Origin: Thuidium tamariscinum
Lineage: Eukaryota; Streptophyta; Bryopsida; Hypnales; Thuidiaceae
Reading direction: 5' to 3'
Assembly (NCBI GenBank): GCA_947034885.2
Contig: OX344754.2
Span: forward strand, 16,944,501 to 17,008,500
Length of the DNA: 64,000 nt
The notes beneath the pieces were generated by a model. That model was not told where the DNA came from. It saw nothing but the letters and a program-made list of their open reading frames with translations, and searched no databases. Within the stretch, counting starts at the first letter, position 1, and the number at the start of each line of letters is the position of its first letter. Shown here piece after piece: positions 24,516-36,310 of this stretch. Made by a program: the position numbers and the translations under genes.

Positions 24516-25006
24516 AAGAATTCACCTCAATTTTTTAATAAACTCAAATAGACTTAAGTCCAATTGCCTTGACTTAGTGATAGGATGGATTGGCTTTGTT
24601 CCATGATTAAAAATTTACCAATACTTCATACATGTCTAAAAACTGCATGCAAAGAGAATTTGGATTTCCCTTTTGACTCCGAGTGCATTGAAGGTCCTTT
24701 AAACACCTTGACCTTCACTCTTGTCAGGAAGTTAAAAAAAACCCCTCCATGAACTACAACTTCCACACAAACACTATAGTCCATTGCAGCTATTGTCGGA
24801 ACCTTGTATCAATTGAAGGAACGTACAATTCAAAGAAAGGCAATCAAGCATGATTCACCCACGGCAACAGCCATGGATTACAAACCTTGCCTTTTGCCCC
24901 ACCCAATTCTCCCCTTCATCTCCCCTAGCCAAGTTATTTTCTTCCCACTCTTCCAACATTGTCTTTGAACTAGCTTCCAATTTTGCAACTTCACCTCTCG
25001 CCTGGA

Positions 25007-26090
25007 GGGTCATTGCACGAAAGACCTGTACTATGTTTCATCACGCCCTAGTTTTTTATTTGTTTTTTGGCCATAACTTTTGTGTTTTAGCTCCAGATGA
25101 CTCAAAATTTATAGGAAAGCTACTCATAGCTATTATGTATCTAAAATGAACTTTAGAGATTTTTCAAAAATAATTTATTATTTTTAAATAGCCCCAAAAA
25201 TTTCTCATAGTACTTGATTTAAGAGTTTTTAGCACCTCGTTTCTCCAAAAAAACGAATTTTGACCTAAAATTTAGAGAAGATGGTCTCTTAATAGACTTA
25301 TAGCTACTGTCGAAAGTAATTCTAAAAATATTTATTTTTATGTGTTGTACAAGTCCACAAAAAGAGCTTCATTCTACATTTTTTTCCAAAGGTATAAAAC
25401 ATTTAATTTTGGTGTGTTTTTTAGTCAAATCACATCACCAAAAAGTTTTTTCAAATTTTGTATTTTTATGCATTTTATTTTCTTAAATCCTATTTTTTAT
25501 AAATTAAAATGTCACAAGGTGTATTTTCTTCACCGGAACTTTGGACATAGAATTTTCATAGAATTCTAGTGAAGAAAATACACCTTGTGACATTTTAATT
25601 TGTAAAAACTAGGATTTAAAAAAATAAAATACATAAAAATACAAAATTTGAAAAAACTTTTTGGTGATGAGATTTGACCAAAAAACTCACCAAAATAATG
25701 TTTTATACCTTTGGAAAAAAATGTAGAATGAAGCTCTTTTTGTGGACTTGTACAACACATAAAAATAAATATTTTTAGAATTACTTTTGATAGTAGCTAT
25801 AAGTCTATTAAGAGACCATCCTCTCTAAATTTTAGGTCAAAATTCGTTTTTTTTTAGAAACAAGGTGTTAAAAACCCTTAAATCAAGTACTATGTGAAAT
25901 TTTTGGGGCTATTTAAAAATAATAAATTATTTTTGAAAAATCTCTAAAATTCATTTTAGATACATAATAGCTATGAGTAGCTTTCCTATAAATTTTGAGT
26001 CATTTGGAGCTAAAACACAAAAGTTATGGCAAAAAAAAAATCAAAAACTAGGGTGTGACAAAGGGCTTTAAGTGTTTTGTGCAATGACCC
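25007..26090. mobile_element. 1084-bp foldback member of the 4-bp-duplication family
   Basis: The ends GGGTCATTGCACGAAAGACC and the inverse, with TGGA on both sides (25003-25006, 26091-26094). The two halves (about 25007-25530 and 25567-26090) are inverted copies throughout: for example, the sequence around TGTTGTACAAGTCCAC at 25341 returns inverted near 25750. Each arm resembles the right portion of the elements at 33887 and 35584. The two frames 25342-25569 (+) and 25566-25760 (-) are the same sequence read in mirror positions, not genes. Confidence 0.8.
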
Positions 26091-26370
26091 TGGATCACCA
26101 CGACAGAGTTGCGTATCTCAAGTGTAGCCTTGCTTTGTTTTGTTTATAGCTCAGTTCATAGTTTGCAATTGTGTGCACTATTTGTGGTGATACTAACAAT
26201 CCCTGTGCAGAAAGATGGCAAGACCCAAGGTTGCCATGAGAGATTAATTGGAGATTGGTTGAATAGAGTATTATTTCAAGCTACACTAGTTTTATAAATT
26301 GTTCTACACATTGTATAATTTGGATAAATTAAGTAAAAAGATTGATTTGAACCAAGACATAAAGTTGTTG

Positions 26371-27486
26371 CACTACAAGAGAATGGGGTCTTTTAACCCC
26401 TAAAGGACCAATGTGCCTTTTCTGGCAACATAACTATTTCGGGTAGGTACAAGTGACTAGAGATTTTCATGTTTTAGGACCAAAATTTAACAGAAGGTGT
26501 GGACAAGGAATATCTTTAAGGCCCAACAATTTTCGTGACTTTTGACTACATGGTTAAAGAGTTATTGCATGATATGTTGCTTATTTCTCAACTCGGGCAA
26601 TTTGGGTAGATCTGAAAAAATCACTTTTTTTGAAAACAAAATTTTTTAATTGGTTTTATAGATTTATATATAAGTGGAAAGCTTTTAATCATTCCATTTG
26701 GACTAATGAGTCAAAAGTTATGAAGAGTTTTAGTTTGTGGGTAGTTATAGATTTTCTACTCTAAAATAAACTTTGAACTCCTCTATTTTACTCTATTTTC
26801 AATATTTTTGGAAAAATATAAAAACATTGGGTGTAGATTGTTATTACAACATTTGAACCATTGGGATTAGCAAGTTTCAATTTCACAAATAAATTTTTAA
26901 CAATTTAGTATTTTGAATCATTCTCTACTTTTTTTTACTTATTATTTTTTTCCTATATGTTGTCCAATTCCAAATGATTTGAAAATTTTCAAGCATGTAG
27001 CCAACTTGCCTTGGAGAATGAATCCAAAGAAACACTACCATTTTGGACTTTTTTCATGCAAATGTGAGCTTGTAAAGTGCAGCTGCCTGGATTTTTGCAA
27101 TGGTAAGAAAACAATTTTTGTAACTTTGAACACTAATATCTTGTAATCTACTTGGTACAAATTTTTGAAATTTTTTTCTCATCTTTTCAAACTAGCATAC
27201 TACAAGATTCTACGGTTATATGTGTCTAAGAATAGTATTTTCCAAATATTTGGTACTTTGTGTTAAAAATGGTTGTTTTGGAGAATTTTGGGTGAAAACA
27301 TAATAAAGAACTTTAGGTGTTAAGTAATGTCCTAGACATCATGTCCTTTAATGTGTCTTTTAAATAAAATTTTACTAAAAAGACAGTCTTTTCAATAAAA
27401 ATTTATCTAAAAGACGCATTAAAAAACATTACTTAAAAGACATGATGTCTAGGACACTACTTAAAAGACCCCATTCTCTTGTAGTG
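26371..27486. mobile_element. CACTA-type MITE split by a piggyBac-like insertion
   Basis: The left 26 bases of the MITE (CACTACAAGAGAATGGGG...) and the remainder (27320-27486, ending CTCTTGTAGTG) are separated by a 923-bp element. Outer flanks are TTG and TTC, a 3-bp duplication with one change. Joined, the MITE matches the uninterrupted copies at 57603 and 16755. Confidence 0.8.
26397..27319. mobile_element. 923-bp piggyBac-like non-autonomous element nested in a MITE
   Basis: TTAA lies at 26393-26396 and 27320-27323. The left end is CCCCTAAAGGACC and the right end AACTTTAGGTG, its inverse with a few changes. Uninterrupted MITE copies have one TTAA at exactly this point, so the TTAA duplication is directly shown. 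The C-rich terminus plus TTAA is characteristic of piggyBac. No transposase frame. Confidence 0.75.
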
Positions 27487-27489
27487 TTC

Positions 27490-28916
27490 AATAGAATTGA
27501 AAATTTCAAAATTATATTTGCCATTTTATCATATTCTATAAAATAGTATGGTCATAAAGCAACTGGGCTTCAAGATTTGATCAACCTTTTTGATGTTTTT
27601 TAAGTGCATAGAAGTATTTTTCTTTACTTTTCACTTGAAGATAAATTGATGAAAAATCTAACATACAAGTACTTTTATATTTTTTTTGAGCATTTATGAA
27701 TTAGCAATGAAATTTTAAATAACTATGTCATAGGAATCTAATCTTGATTTTATAGCCCTTGCAAAATCCACATATGAATAGTCTAAAAAAAGATATATAT
27801 TGGTTTAACAAAAATAAAAATTGATGCATGTTTGAAGTAATGAAGAAGGTTCCAAAATACACCCCTTTCTAAAACTTAAATGGATGATTTAGTCAATCAT
27901 TATTTTGATTTTCTTTTGCATCTATAAGTAAGTAGTGTAGTCACCAATTCTCATTTTGAAAAAAACTTAATGAACACATGTCCACTTAATTCAAAATGGA
28001 CCCATTGTGGCTTTAAAACCAAGAAGTAGAGAAGTATGAACCTAATCTATTTATGTTGTGACATAATCAATAGTCCATTCATTAACCATCACAAATCCAT
28101 TTTAAAACCTTTTGGAAGATGGTTTAAGAATATACTATCATATCTCTTAAACCATCAAAAGATTGAAAAGTTATATCTATTTATTAAACCTCAAAAAAAA
28201 TTTGCATTGATTAATTACATAGATTTAAAACATACAAATAATTTTGACCATTGATGGTCGATCCTATATTTCATGAAAAAGTTTGTTAAATTCATTTTTG
28301 TGAAAAGACACCAACTTATATAATTCTTCTAATCTCATTTGAAACTAATTGAAAAAATTTAGGCACTTAATATTATTTAGATGACTACATTTCAATTGTA
28401 AAATTGTCTTATTGTAAGAATTTTGGGCCATGTCAACGAACATGTCAAATATATAGAATGTTAGTTGAATAATGTCTTATTGAGCATTTGTTTGACATAT
28501 TAAAAAAAATTTGTAATATGTTTTCAAAATATATCCATATTGTTTCAAATGATTTATTCTCGAACATATTTACTAAGCAAATGAAAGGTCATATTGAGGT
28601 CTAAGACTTTGTGTCACAAAGTTTGTCATAATTGAGTCTAATAAAATAAGTTTAACCAATTGTAGATACATTTATTCATTATGTACATTTTTTACAAAAA
28701 GATTTCAATATAAATAGTCCTTTTTATTATTAGACGAGTTAAGCTTATATTTATAACTATTGGCACATTAGAAAGACGATTGGCTTGCTAGAAAGATGAT
28801 CCACAAGCTAACAAAAAGCGAGAAGCACATGTATTATAGCATTGAGCAATTTGTAATCCGAATGAAGAGCACGCAAGTTGAAGATTAGTTGATTACTTGA
28901 AGATTAGTTGATACAA
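27490..28916. other. AT-rich sequence, no gene
   Basis: Single-copy in this window. I see only short AT-driven frames (for example 28036-28254) without domain signatures. Confidence 0.45.
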
Positions 28917-29092
28917 CAGAACAAGAGGATGGGATCTTTTAAGTAGTGTCCTAGACATCATGTTTCTTAAGTAATGTTTTTTATTGTGTCTTTTAAGTAA
29001 AATTTTACTGAAAAGACAGTCTTTTTAGTAAAATTTTTACTTAAAAGACACATTAAAAAACATTACTTAAAAGACCTCATTATCTTGTAATG
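28917..29092. mobile_element. CACTA-type MITE at the edge of island II
   Basis: A diverged left end (CAGAACAAGAGGATGGG) and right end (CTTGTAATG), with CAA on both sides (28914-28916, 29093-29095). It has the same palindromic interior as the other MITEs. It sits immediately beside the start of the higher-GC island. Confidence 0.7.
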
Positions 29093-29099
29093 CAACAAC

Positions 29100-30279
29100 C
29101 TCATGTCTTAATTCAAATTCCAAGAAGAGTCTGTCAACTGAGGTGACTTCAGCAGAGGTGGAACCGTGGAAGTCTCGACAGTGTCTTCCGTTGTCTCGAA
29201 AGTTCGGAGGTCGGGACTTGAAGAGTTTGACGGCCCTGCAAGTGGTTTAGTTAGTTCTGTGAGTGACAGGAATTTCAACTCCAGAGCGAGCTCGAGAGCC
29301 AAATGATACGAATCGAACCAAGGTGCAGAGATTGAGGAACTTACAAACAAGGAAGACGATCGACAGATCGACAAGAGAGCGAGAAACTGAGAAAGTGAGC
29401 TGCTGCGGCAATGGGCGGCTCTTATAGGAACGCAAAGCAAGCAACTCGGATGGAAGTATTGTAGCGAGTGGAGCACTCTCGATCATTCATTCTCTGGAAA
29501 ATTCTAGGGTCTGGAACGTTGGTTTTGTAAAAAAAATTTCACGATCACGATCGGTTAGGTTTTCGGTATTTCTCAATCTTGCAGGGTCAGTATCCAAACT
29601 CCTCTAAGTTGAATTCCCTTGTTTCACTGCAAGTTCATTTCCTCCATCGACGTTGATCCATCTAACTAATCGAATTGAACGGACTAAGTTCACTGTCTGT
29701 CTACGTCCCGATCTCGTATCATATGATTCGACTGTAAAGCAAAACAAACACCACAAAAGTGACAAAACTGCCCGGCCGGAATTGCAGCAGACTGGTTTTG
29801 AACTTGATTTGAGTTGTCTTGCCGACAACTCAGCTAGACAATTCGAAGGCTCAAACAGGAAACCACGAGACAGGATCGGATGAGACTATGAATCAGAGAG
29901 GACATTGATGTACAAAATCGATCGTGAACTCGTAAGTTTGCGAGCACAAGACAATTTGATATTTAGTCAAACGTAAGGAAATTACAAAGGAAGGAGTGCC
30001 TGGGAGGCACCGGGCTAGCTACTGGTCAGTTTAATTAGGATTTTCGGGCACCGTGAACTTGAGCTTCACCGGGAGATACTTCACCGGGAGATACGAGTCC
30101 CGAGCAACTCTCGGTGACCCGAGGTCGGGCCGACATGACAGCCTCCACACACACTTGCGCCACCAATGAAGCCGTTTTACTTTCTGATACTTAATATAAG
30201 CAAATGCCGGCTGGTGTCATGTCAGTTGGGTTACCCAAACAGGAAATAAAAACAAGAATTAAAAAGAACCAGTACTTAC
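29100..30279. other. Island II left part: promoter/first-exon module and truncated leader
   Basis: 29260-29600 matches 41820-42140 (the region upstream of the PAH exon of island III), including a TATA-like core and a GTAAG donor at 29340-29344 on the minus strand. 29789-30025 matches 1-240, then jumps directly to sequence matching 1873 onward. About 1.6 kb of the island I block, with its TATA box and PAH relic, is therefore absent. The 122-codon minus frame at 29108-29476 runs through the donor and is not supported as a protein. Confidence 0.5.
29421..29426 (-). promoter_or_regulatory. TATA-like core of the PAH promoter module
   Basis: The minus strand reads CCTATAAGAGCC. The homologous position in island III reads TTTTTATAAGAGCCC. 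Downstream is a conserved leader (CATTGCCGCAGCAG) and, about 80 bases further, a GTAAGT donor. Confidence 0.4.
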
Positions 30280-30396
30280 CCAAGTGCTGGGATCAGTCAC
30301 AGAGTTCGAGAGTTGGTCAACAAAGGGTTGCTCTGGATTTAATTGTTCAAGCATGGTTAAGTTCAGCGAGTTCTTGTACTCAACTAGAGCTAAAGC
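30280..30396 (-). CDS. Open 117-bp internal exon of an unrecognised gene, copy 3
   Basis: On the minus strand the acceptor TTCAATTGCTGTAG is followed by 39 codons with no stop, beginning ALALVEYKNS and ending TDPSTW, then the donor GTAAGTAC. Both ends are canonical and the length is a multiple of three. The other two copies (2107-2223, 44478-44593) carry a stop or a one-base deletion. I do not recognise the sequence. It lies about 500 bases downstream of a PAH gene on the same strand, so it could be a 3' exon of that transcript. The partner exons are not established. Confidence 0.4.
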
Positions 30397-30892
30397 CTAC
30401 AGCAATTGAAAACTAACTTCCATCAGGATGGAAGGAAAGCATTAATTTCATGAGCGAGGTTTCAACAGAGGAGGGTAACAATTATCCAACTCATTCGTGA
30501 ACTCCATGTGCACAGCCTTTAATTACCGGCTGTATGTACTCCAAATAGAAAAGAGAAATTATACAAGAGTCAAGCAGGAATCAAGCACCAACATCGCACA
30601 TGCTACTGATGAACAGGAGAAGAGATGAACAATCAGAAAGCGATCAACAGACTACAACAATTAGTAAGAAAGTGCAAAAAGAATGTCAGCAGGAACTACA
30701 CTCATTCTACAAGCGCACATCAGATTGAGGAAGCTTTAATGAAGCATATAAAACTCCATGTGCTTTCCAGTTCTGCAAACTGATCTTAAAAACAGAAAAC
30801 GATCTACTGCACTTAACAAAAAGTCAGTGCATGCGGTAAGTACCCATCTACATTATGCATGAGCGAGAGCCAATTCGGGAAGTCCTGGCTAA

Positions 30893-31195
30893 CTAGACCG
30901 CCGGCATCGGAAACCTGAGGCGTTCCGGAAGAAGACGGTGAAACATGTAGAGCTGCCGTCGGTGCTCGATGAGAAGCTCCTTGACGTTACGGATGAGGTC
31001 GGGGAGAAGAGCCTCGGCGCAATTCTGCGTCCAGAAGCCCGTCAGCAACAGATCCATTTCTGCTTTCTTGCCGGCTCTCTTCACTGCTCGCACGAACTTC
31101 AGGGCTGCAACGACCTTCACTCGACCAGGGGTCATCCCGCAGAAGTTCCGCAGAACCCTCTCCAGACTCGAAAGTCTTTCAACGTCTACCCGCAT
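30893..31195 (-). CDS. Small single-PAH-domain (Sin3-like) protein, copy 3
   Basis: The product is 100 residues, the same architecture as the 2714 and 45094 copies but the most diverged. Changes cluster in the linker after the first helix (KAEMDLLLTGFW) and at solvent-type positions (N/I, L/Q, F/Y), while ALKFVRAV, DLIRNVKELL and LLPERLRF are kept. One residue is added at the C-terminus (MPAV). The retained frame with conservative changes suggests past selection on the protein. The ATG is in the same context as in the other copies. The upstream TATA module is more degraded here (TCTCACTGG in place of TCTTACAGG on the plus strand), so expression is uncertain. Confidence 0.68.
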   Translation of the reverse strand: MRVDVERLSSLERVLRNFCGMTPGRVKVVAALKFVRAVKRAGKKAEMDLLLTGFWTQNCAEALLPDLIRNVKELLIEHRRQLYMFHRLLPERLRFPMPAV

Positions 31196-31700
31196 CGTGA
31201 CGTACGACTATGGCCTCTGCTCTGCTTTCCTGTGCGCAATGCAACCCAGTTGCCGAATTGCCAACGGAATCGTGCGAACTAAGCTGGAGATAAACAAAAG
31301 AACTTACAAGCTTGTAACGAAGACTATCGACACACTTGTAAATAAGAAAGCCAGGAACTGAGTGATCTGCCCCGGCATTGGGCTGTGCTCTCACTGGCCT
31401 GAACCCAATTTAACCAAGCAATGTACTCGATCTAGGGATTCAGAGTACTGTCTGGAAAAATCGGGAGAACGTTTCTCCCGTGATTAATCTGCCAGGATCA
31501 GTAGGTTATCAGGATCCATAATCTCGGTAATTACCAATAATCTAGACCCGGCCAGTAATCAAACTCTGCTTCAGTTAGTTCCCTTGCAATGCAAAGGCAG
31601 TTCATTTCCTCTGTGAACAGTGATCGATCCAATCGAGCGAATTGGACGGAGTCAAGTCATGTTTTCTCGACGGCCGAGTATTAATCAAGTAATTGCTTGT
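31196..31700. promoter_or_regulatory. 5' region of PAH copy 3
   Basis: It matches the 5' regions at 3014-3460 and 45394-45840, including acceptor-like and donor-like sites on the minus strand. Homology stops near 31660, so the truncated paralogue seen at 3459 is absent here. Confidence 0.4.
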
Positions 31701-33608
31701 GATTTAAATTAATTACCTGTATTTCGAATAAACTCTCAGCACTTGGCATCGTGAGGAGGTTGCGAATTATCCTCCCTGATCAGGTCATGACGTGTAAGAA
31801 TGAGAAATGCAGGTGATTAATTAGTTGATTTTGACTGCTGCAATTCTTCAGTCCAGGTTCAGTTCACGTTCTCAGTGGATTGACGTCGTGCCTGAGCAGG
31901 ATGAGACGCTAGAGGGTCTGTCATCTCAATGTCGGATCCTGAGGAGGATTGGAAGTGACTGCACGGCCCGTGAGCTAGCTACGCGCCTACGCGTCTTTTA
32001 CAGTAGGTTAGTTACACTGTTACAGATTTACAGAGATGAGTTAGGCAGGAACGCAGGCCTAAAATCTTCCCTTGGCCTCTGCGAATTTGTTTTCTTTTGA
32101 GACTTGTGAGAGTTTTACATCCTTCATAGTGGGAAAAGAAGAGGAGATTTTAATGCATCAAAGAATGCATCATTTAGATAAAGTATGCAATAGTTATTAA
32201 GGGTTAAAGTTTTTTTGGTAGATGAAATTTTTTTTAAATCACTTTTTCAAGAATAGGAAGATTTTGATTTAGGAAATATATTTGGTGTGAGTCTTTGCTT
32301 ATGTGGTGCTTAGCGGTTTTTGGCATGTGGCACATTTGAATGGCACATTCTTGCATTAGATTCATAAGTGCTAGTAAAACACACTTCAGTTGGTAACAAG
32401 CCCTTTAAATCTTTAATGACATATATGATTGTACATACTCATCATTGAACTTCAGTGAATGAACCTTGGACATTTCATATGACATTTTGAGGTATGTAGA
32501 CTCACCTTGGTCATTTATCACCCTACGATGTTGTTGTTATGCGTAGGATGTTAGAATGTGCTATGACGGATTTTGATTAAATTAAATGAATATCACTATC
32601 ATTTATTATTGTAATAAATATGGATGGAATAGAAAAGGACATCATCAAAGTGATAGTTGGTGCCCAATTACCAACATGCCCATTGCAATCTTTATAAATT
32701 GTGGTATACCACAATGGGCTATGAAGGCATAAGGATCTGGATCTCAGAGAATAAAAATCACAACCATTACATTATAGGAATAAATATAGGTGGTTAGGGT
32801 CAAGGGATAGAAAAGGGCATCAAAGCATGACTTGACGTCCAATTGCTACCATACCCATTGTAACATTTGTCACAATCATCTACAATACATTATAATGTAC
32901 CATGAAGGTATAAAGAATTGGATCTCAAACAATGAACATGAACATCATTACATCATGAAAACTAAAGAATAAATATGGATGGGATAGAAAAAGGTATAAT
33001 TTAAGCAAATTGCACCCAACTAACATCCAATTGCCTCTTGATATCCTTTCATTTGCGATCTCTCTCCTTTTTGTTGTAGATCATGAATATCATTTTCAAT
33101 GTTCCCTATTTTTGATCGGATGTTCCCTAGATAAATAAATATAGTTTACACATAAGTTTCCTAATTTATTGTTCTTAAAATATGTAATTGACTCTATTGG
33201 ATATGAAAGACTTTAAGAGACATGCATGTTAAATGGATGATTGGAGAAATAAATCAAATAATGACCTATTTTTGGATTGATGTAATGTTCACCTCTAAGT
33301 ACAAATTTGCAATCATCAATATAATGGACTTTTGAATAGTCATATCTTATTAGATTTTGAACTAATTAAAAATAAATTTAAGAATCACTTCTATACCAAT
33401 AATTCATTCAATGAATATGAAGTCATATAATTCGAGAATGCAAATAGTACAAATATTTTTACTTTAATAATTGTAATAAAGTGTCATATTTCCTCAGTGT
33501 ATCATGGATTTGAATAGATAGTCATTCAACTATCTATAATGTAAATGTACCACTAGAGCTAAATATTTTAGGAAAATATTTTAAAGGAGATAGTCATCAT
33601 TTTGGGTC
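31701..33608. other. Island II right edge and AT-rich sequence with degenerate repeats
   Basis: 31825-32100 (+) is a 91-codon frame with normal-looking composition (RRIGSDCTARELATRLRVF), but it has no recognisable domain, no second copy for comparison and no clear promoter. I do not call it a gene. The island ends near 32100. Between about 32610 and 33040 a roughly 190-base unit beginning ATAAATATRGRTGG recurs three times with heavy divergence. Confidence 0.35.
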
Positions 33609-34775
33609 AAAACGAGCTATTAGGAGCCACTTACGTGGCCACGTCACTTCCTTAGGTCCTTTTGGGAGTCCTTTTTGAAATTTTAATGGAATGATTTACT
33701 CAAAAACTTCATCAATTTCATTAAAATTAGCTCTAAAAATCATTCAAAGTTGTCAACAATGACAAGTTCTATCCAAAACACCATTACTTTCAATAAAAAG
33801 TTTCTAAATCATCTATTTTTAAATTCAACAAAGAAGTCAAAAGCATTAGTTACATGTACTTTTTTGTACTTAATTAAGATGATGAGGGGTGATTGCAAGA
33901 AACACTTGTCCTATTTGTTGTGTTTGGCTGATTTTTTCAGGAGTATTTTAAAATTAGAAAATTAATTTTTAAAAAATTTTAAAAATATGGATAGTGTATA
34001 TACCTCTAAGATGAAGGTTCTGACCGAAGGAAATGGATAGAAAATTTCTCTAAGTAGGAGAACTTGAAAAGTGCCAAACCTCCAAAAAATACATACCTTC
34101 ATGTTTTAATTAGGGAAAAATAGTAAAAATAGATATTTTCAAAAAATAAAAAGTGTCCATTTGCAACAACTTTATAGAGATGGTCATTCACCAAAAAACC
34201 CACCAAAATAATATTTTATATGTTTCAAAATACAAGCAGAAGGGAGCTTCCTTTATAGACCTCCACACCTCACAAAATTAACTTTAAAAAAAAATCCTTC
34301 CTTGGAAAGCTAGAAGTATATTAGAAGACCATCTCATCCAAATTTCATGTTAAAATCATTAAAATAAGGTATAGCTCAGGTATTGAAAACCCCTAAACTA
34401 CCAAGTGTGACATCCAATCGGAGGCTATTTTTGGATAGTAAACTATTTTTGAAAATTATGAAAAAATTATGGAAGGTTTATGATAGTTATGAGTATCTTC
34501 CCTACAAATCTTGAGTCAATCGGAGCTAAAACACAAAAGTTATGGCCAAAAAACAAATCAGAATACGATGTGTGACACAAAATAGGACAGGTGTTTCTTG
34601 CAATCACCCTGAGATGACATCATAAACTATGCGATATTCAAACATGACACTATAACATTAATGATGAATGACGCATGTTTTTTAGGACAAATTTAAGAAA
34701 ATTTGAACTCTACAATCAATAATGGGCCCAAAAAAGCAGTGGTTACGGCTTGAGTGGCTCCTAATAGCTTGTTTT
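33609..34775. mobile_element. Element with AAAACRAGCTATTAGGAGCC termini hosting a nested insertion
   Basis: 33609-33631 and the inverse at 34753-34775 match at all but one of 23 positions. Between them lies a complete 723-bp member of the 4-bp-duplication family, so the host element is about 440 bases without it. I could not define its target duplication, so its superfamily is open. Confidence 0.55.
33887..34609. mobile_element. 723-bp element, GGGTGATTGCAAGAAACAC family, nested
   Basis: Left and right ends are exact inverses over 19 bases, and similarity extends to about 30. TGAG is duplicated at 33883-33886 and 34610-34613. It is nearly identical to 35584-36306 and in the same orientation. 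No transposase frame. Confidence 0.85.
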
Positions 34776-35583
34776 ATATTTTATAAATTGATGTTATATT
34801 TTAGAATTTTGGAATTTCAATATATACATTTCTAGAATTTCAATATTTCAATTTTCAAAATTCTCATATCAACAAACAATATAGGATTACAAAATCTACA
34901 CTAACTTTAATCCAAACTTGTATTTATACTTATATCTAAATTAATTTTTTTCTTTTTTATTCTATACACCATACTTGTATTTATATTTATACTTTTTTAT
35001 TTTTGAGTAGGGGACTTTATATTTTTTGTAGGTAGTTTTATAATACTTCTATTGAGCAATGTTGTCTAGTATTTTTGAGAAAATAGTTGAAAATGCAATT
35101 TAAAGATATTCGATAACTAATCAATTAGTTTAATGCAAAATTTTCCTCATGTTCTTTCACTTTTACAATGGATTAAAATACTTGAGGAATTAAGGAGTTT
35201 CTTGAACCTAAATTCTATAAAAGATGGTGGCTGATATTTCTCCTTAAGATATTTTTTGACTTCCCTATATATACAAGGAAATGGAAAATCTACAAATCAC
35301 TAATTAGTAAGTGCATTTTGGCAAATTTTGTTGACTCCTATAATCTCAATTTAAACCATAAAAATAATCTTTTTTGACCAATCAATTAAATGGAGCTTAT
35401 CAAATTGAATTTCTAATTCAATTTGGAACTTTAGAAATCTTGTGAAAGAATGAAAGCACACCATAGTTGTATAATATTGTAGTCACAACAAAATTTCTAC
35501 ATAGGATGAAAGTTTGGAATCATTTAAATTACAATATTTTGGTCACTTTTTTGTTACAAAAAATGAAGTGTAGAAACATAGTC

Positions 35584-36306
35584 GGGTGATTGCAAGAAAC
35601 ACCTGTCCTATTTGTTGCGTTTGGCTGATTTTTTTGGGAGTACTTTAAAATTAGAAAATTAATTTTTAAAAAATTTAAAAAATATAAATAGTGTATGTAC
35701 CTCTAAGATGAAGGTTCTGACCGAAGGAAATGGATAGAAAAATTCTCTAAGTAGGAGAACTTGAAAAGTGCCAAACCTCCAAAAAATACATACCTTCATG
35801 TTTTAATTAGGGAAAAATAGTAAAAATAGATATTTTCAAAAAATAAAAAGTGTCCATTTGCAACAACTTTATAGAGATGGTCATTCACCAAAAAAACCAC
35901 CAAAATAATATTTTATATGTTTCAAAATACAAGCAGAAGGGAGCTCACTTTGTAGACCTCCACACCTCACAAAATTAATTTAAAAAAAAAATCCTTCCTT
36001 GTAAAGCTATAAGTCTATTAGAAGACCATCTCATCCAAATTTCATGTTAAAATAATTAAAATAAGGTATAGCTCAGGTATTGAAAACCCCTAAACTGCCA
36101 AGTGTGACATCCAATCGGGGTCTATTTATAGGTAGTAAACTATTTTTGAAAATTATGAAAAAATTATGGAAGGTTTATGATAGTTATGAGCACCTTCCCT
36201 CCAAATATTGAGTCAATAAAAGCTAAAACACAAAAGTTATGGCCAAAAAACAAATCAGAATGCGACGTGTGACACAAAATAGGACAAGTGTTTCTTGCAA
36301 TCACCC
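35584..36306. mobile_element. 723-bp element, GGGTGATTGCAAGAAACAC family
   Basis: Exact terminal inverse repeat GGGTGATTGCAAGAAACAC. AGTC is duplicated at 35580-35583 and 36307-36310. It is the same length as its neighbour 1.7 kb away, but has its own target duplication, so the pair arose by transposition, not by tandem duplication. Confidence 0.85.
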
Positions 36307-36310
36307 AGTC

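Noticed and set aside
25342-25760. Two similar frames on opposite strands (75 and 64 codons)
   Set aside because: They are the two arms of one inverted-repeat transposon, not a duplicated gene.
26371-27486. Long inverted repeats considered as CRISPR or regulatory arrays
   Set aside because: Target duplications and matching copies elsewhere show they are MITEs; repeat and spacer structure does not fit CRISPR.
29108-29476. 122-codon minus-strand frame in island II
   Set aside because: It runs through a promoter-like region and a GTAAG donor, and its counterpart at 41789-42043 has a different frame and ending, so it is not conserved as protein.
31825-32100. 91-codon plus-strand frame at the edge of island II
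   Set aside because: Composition is plausible, but there is no domain, no comparison copy and no promoter that I can support.
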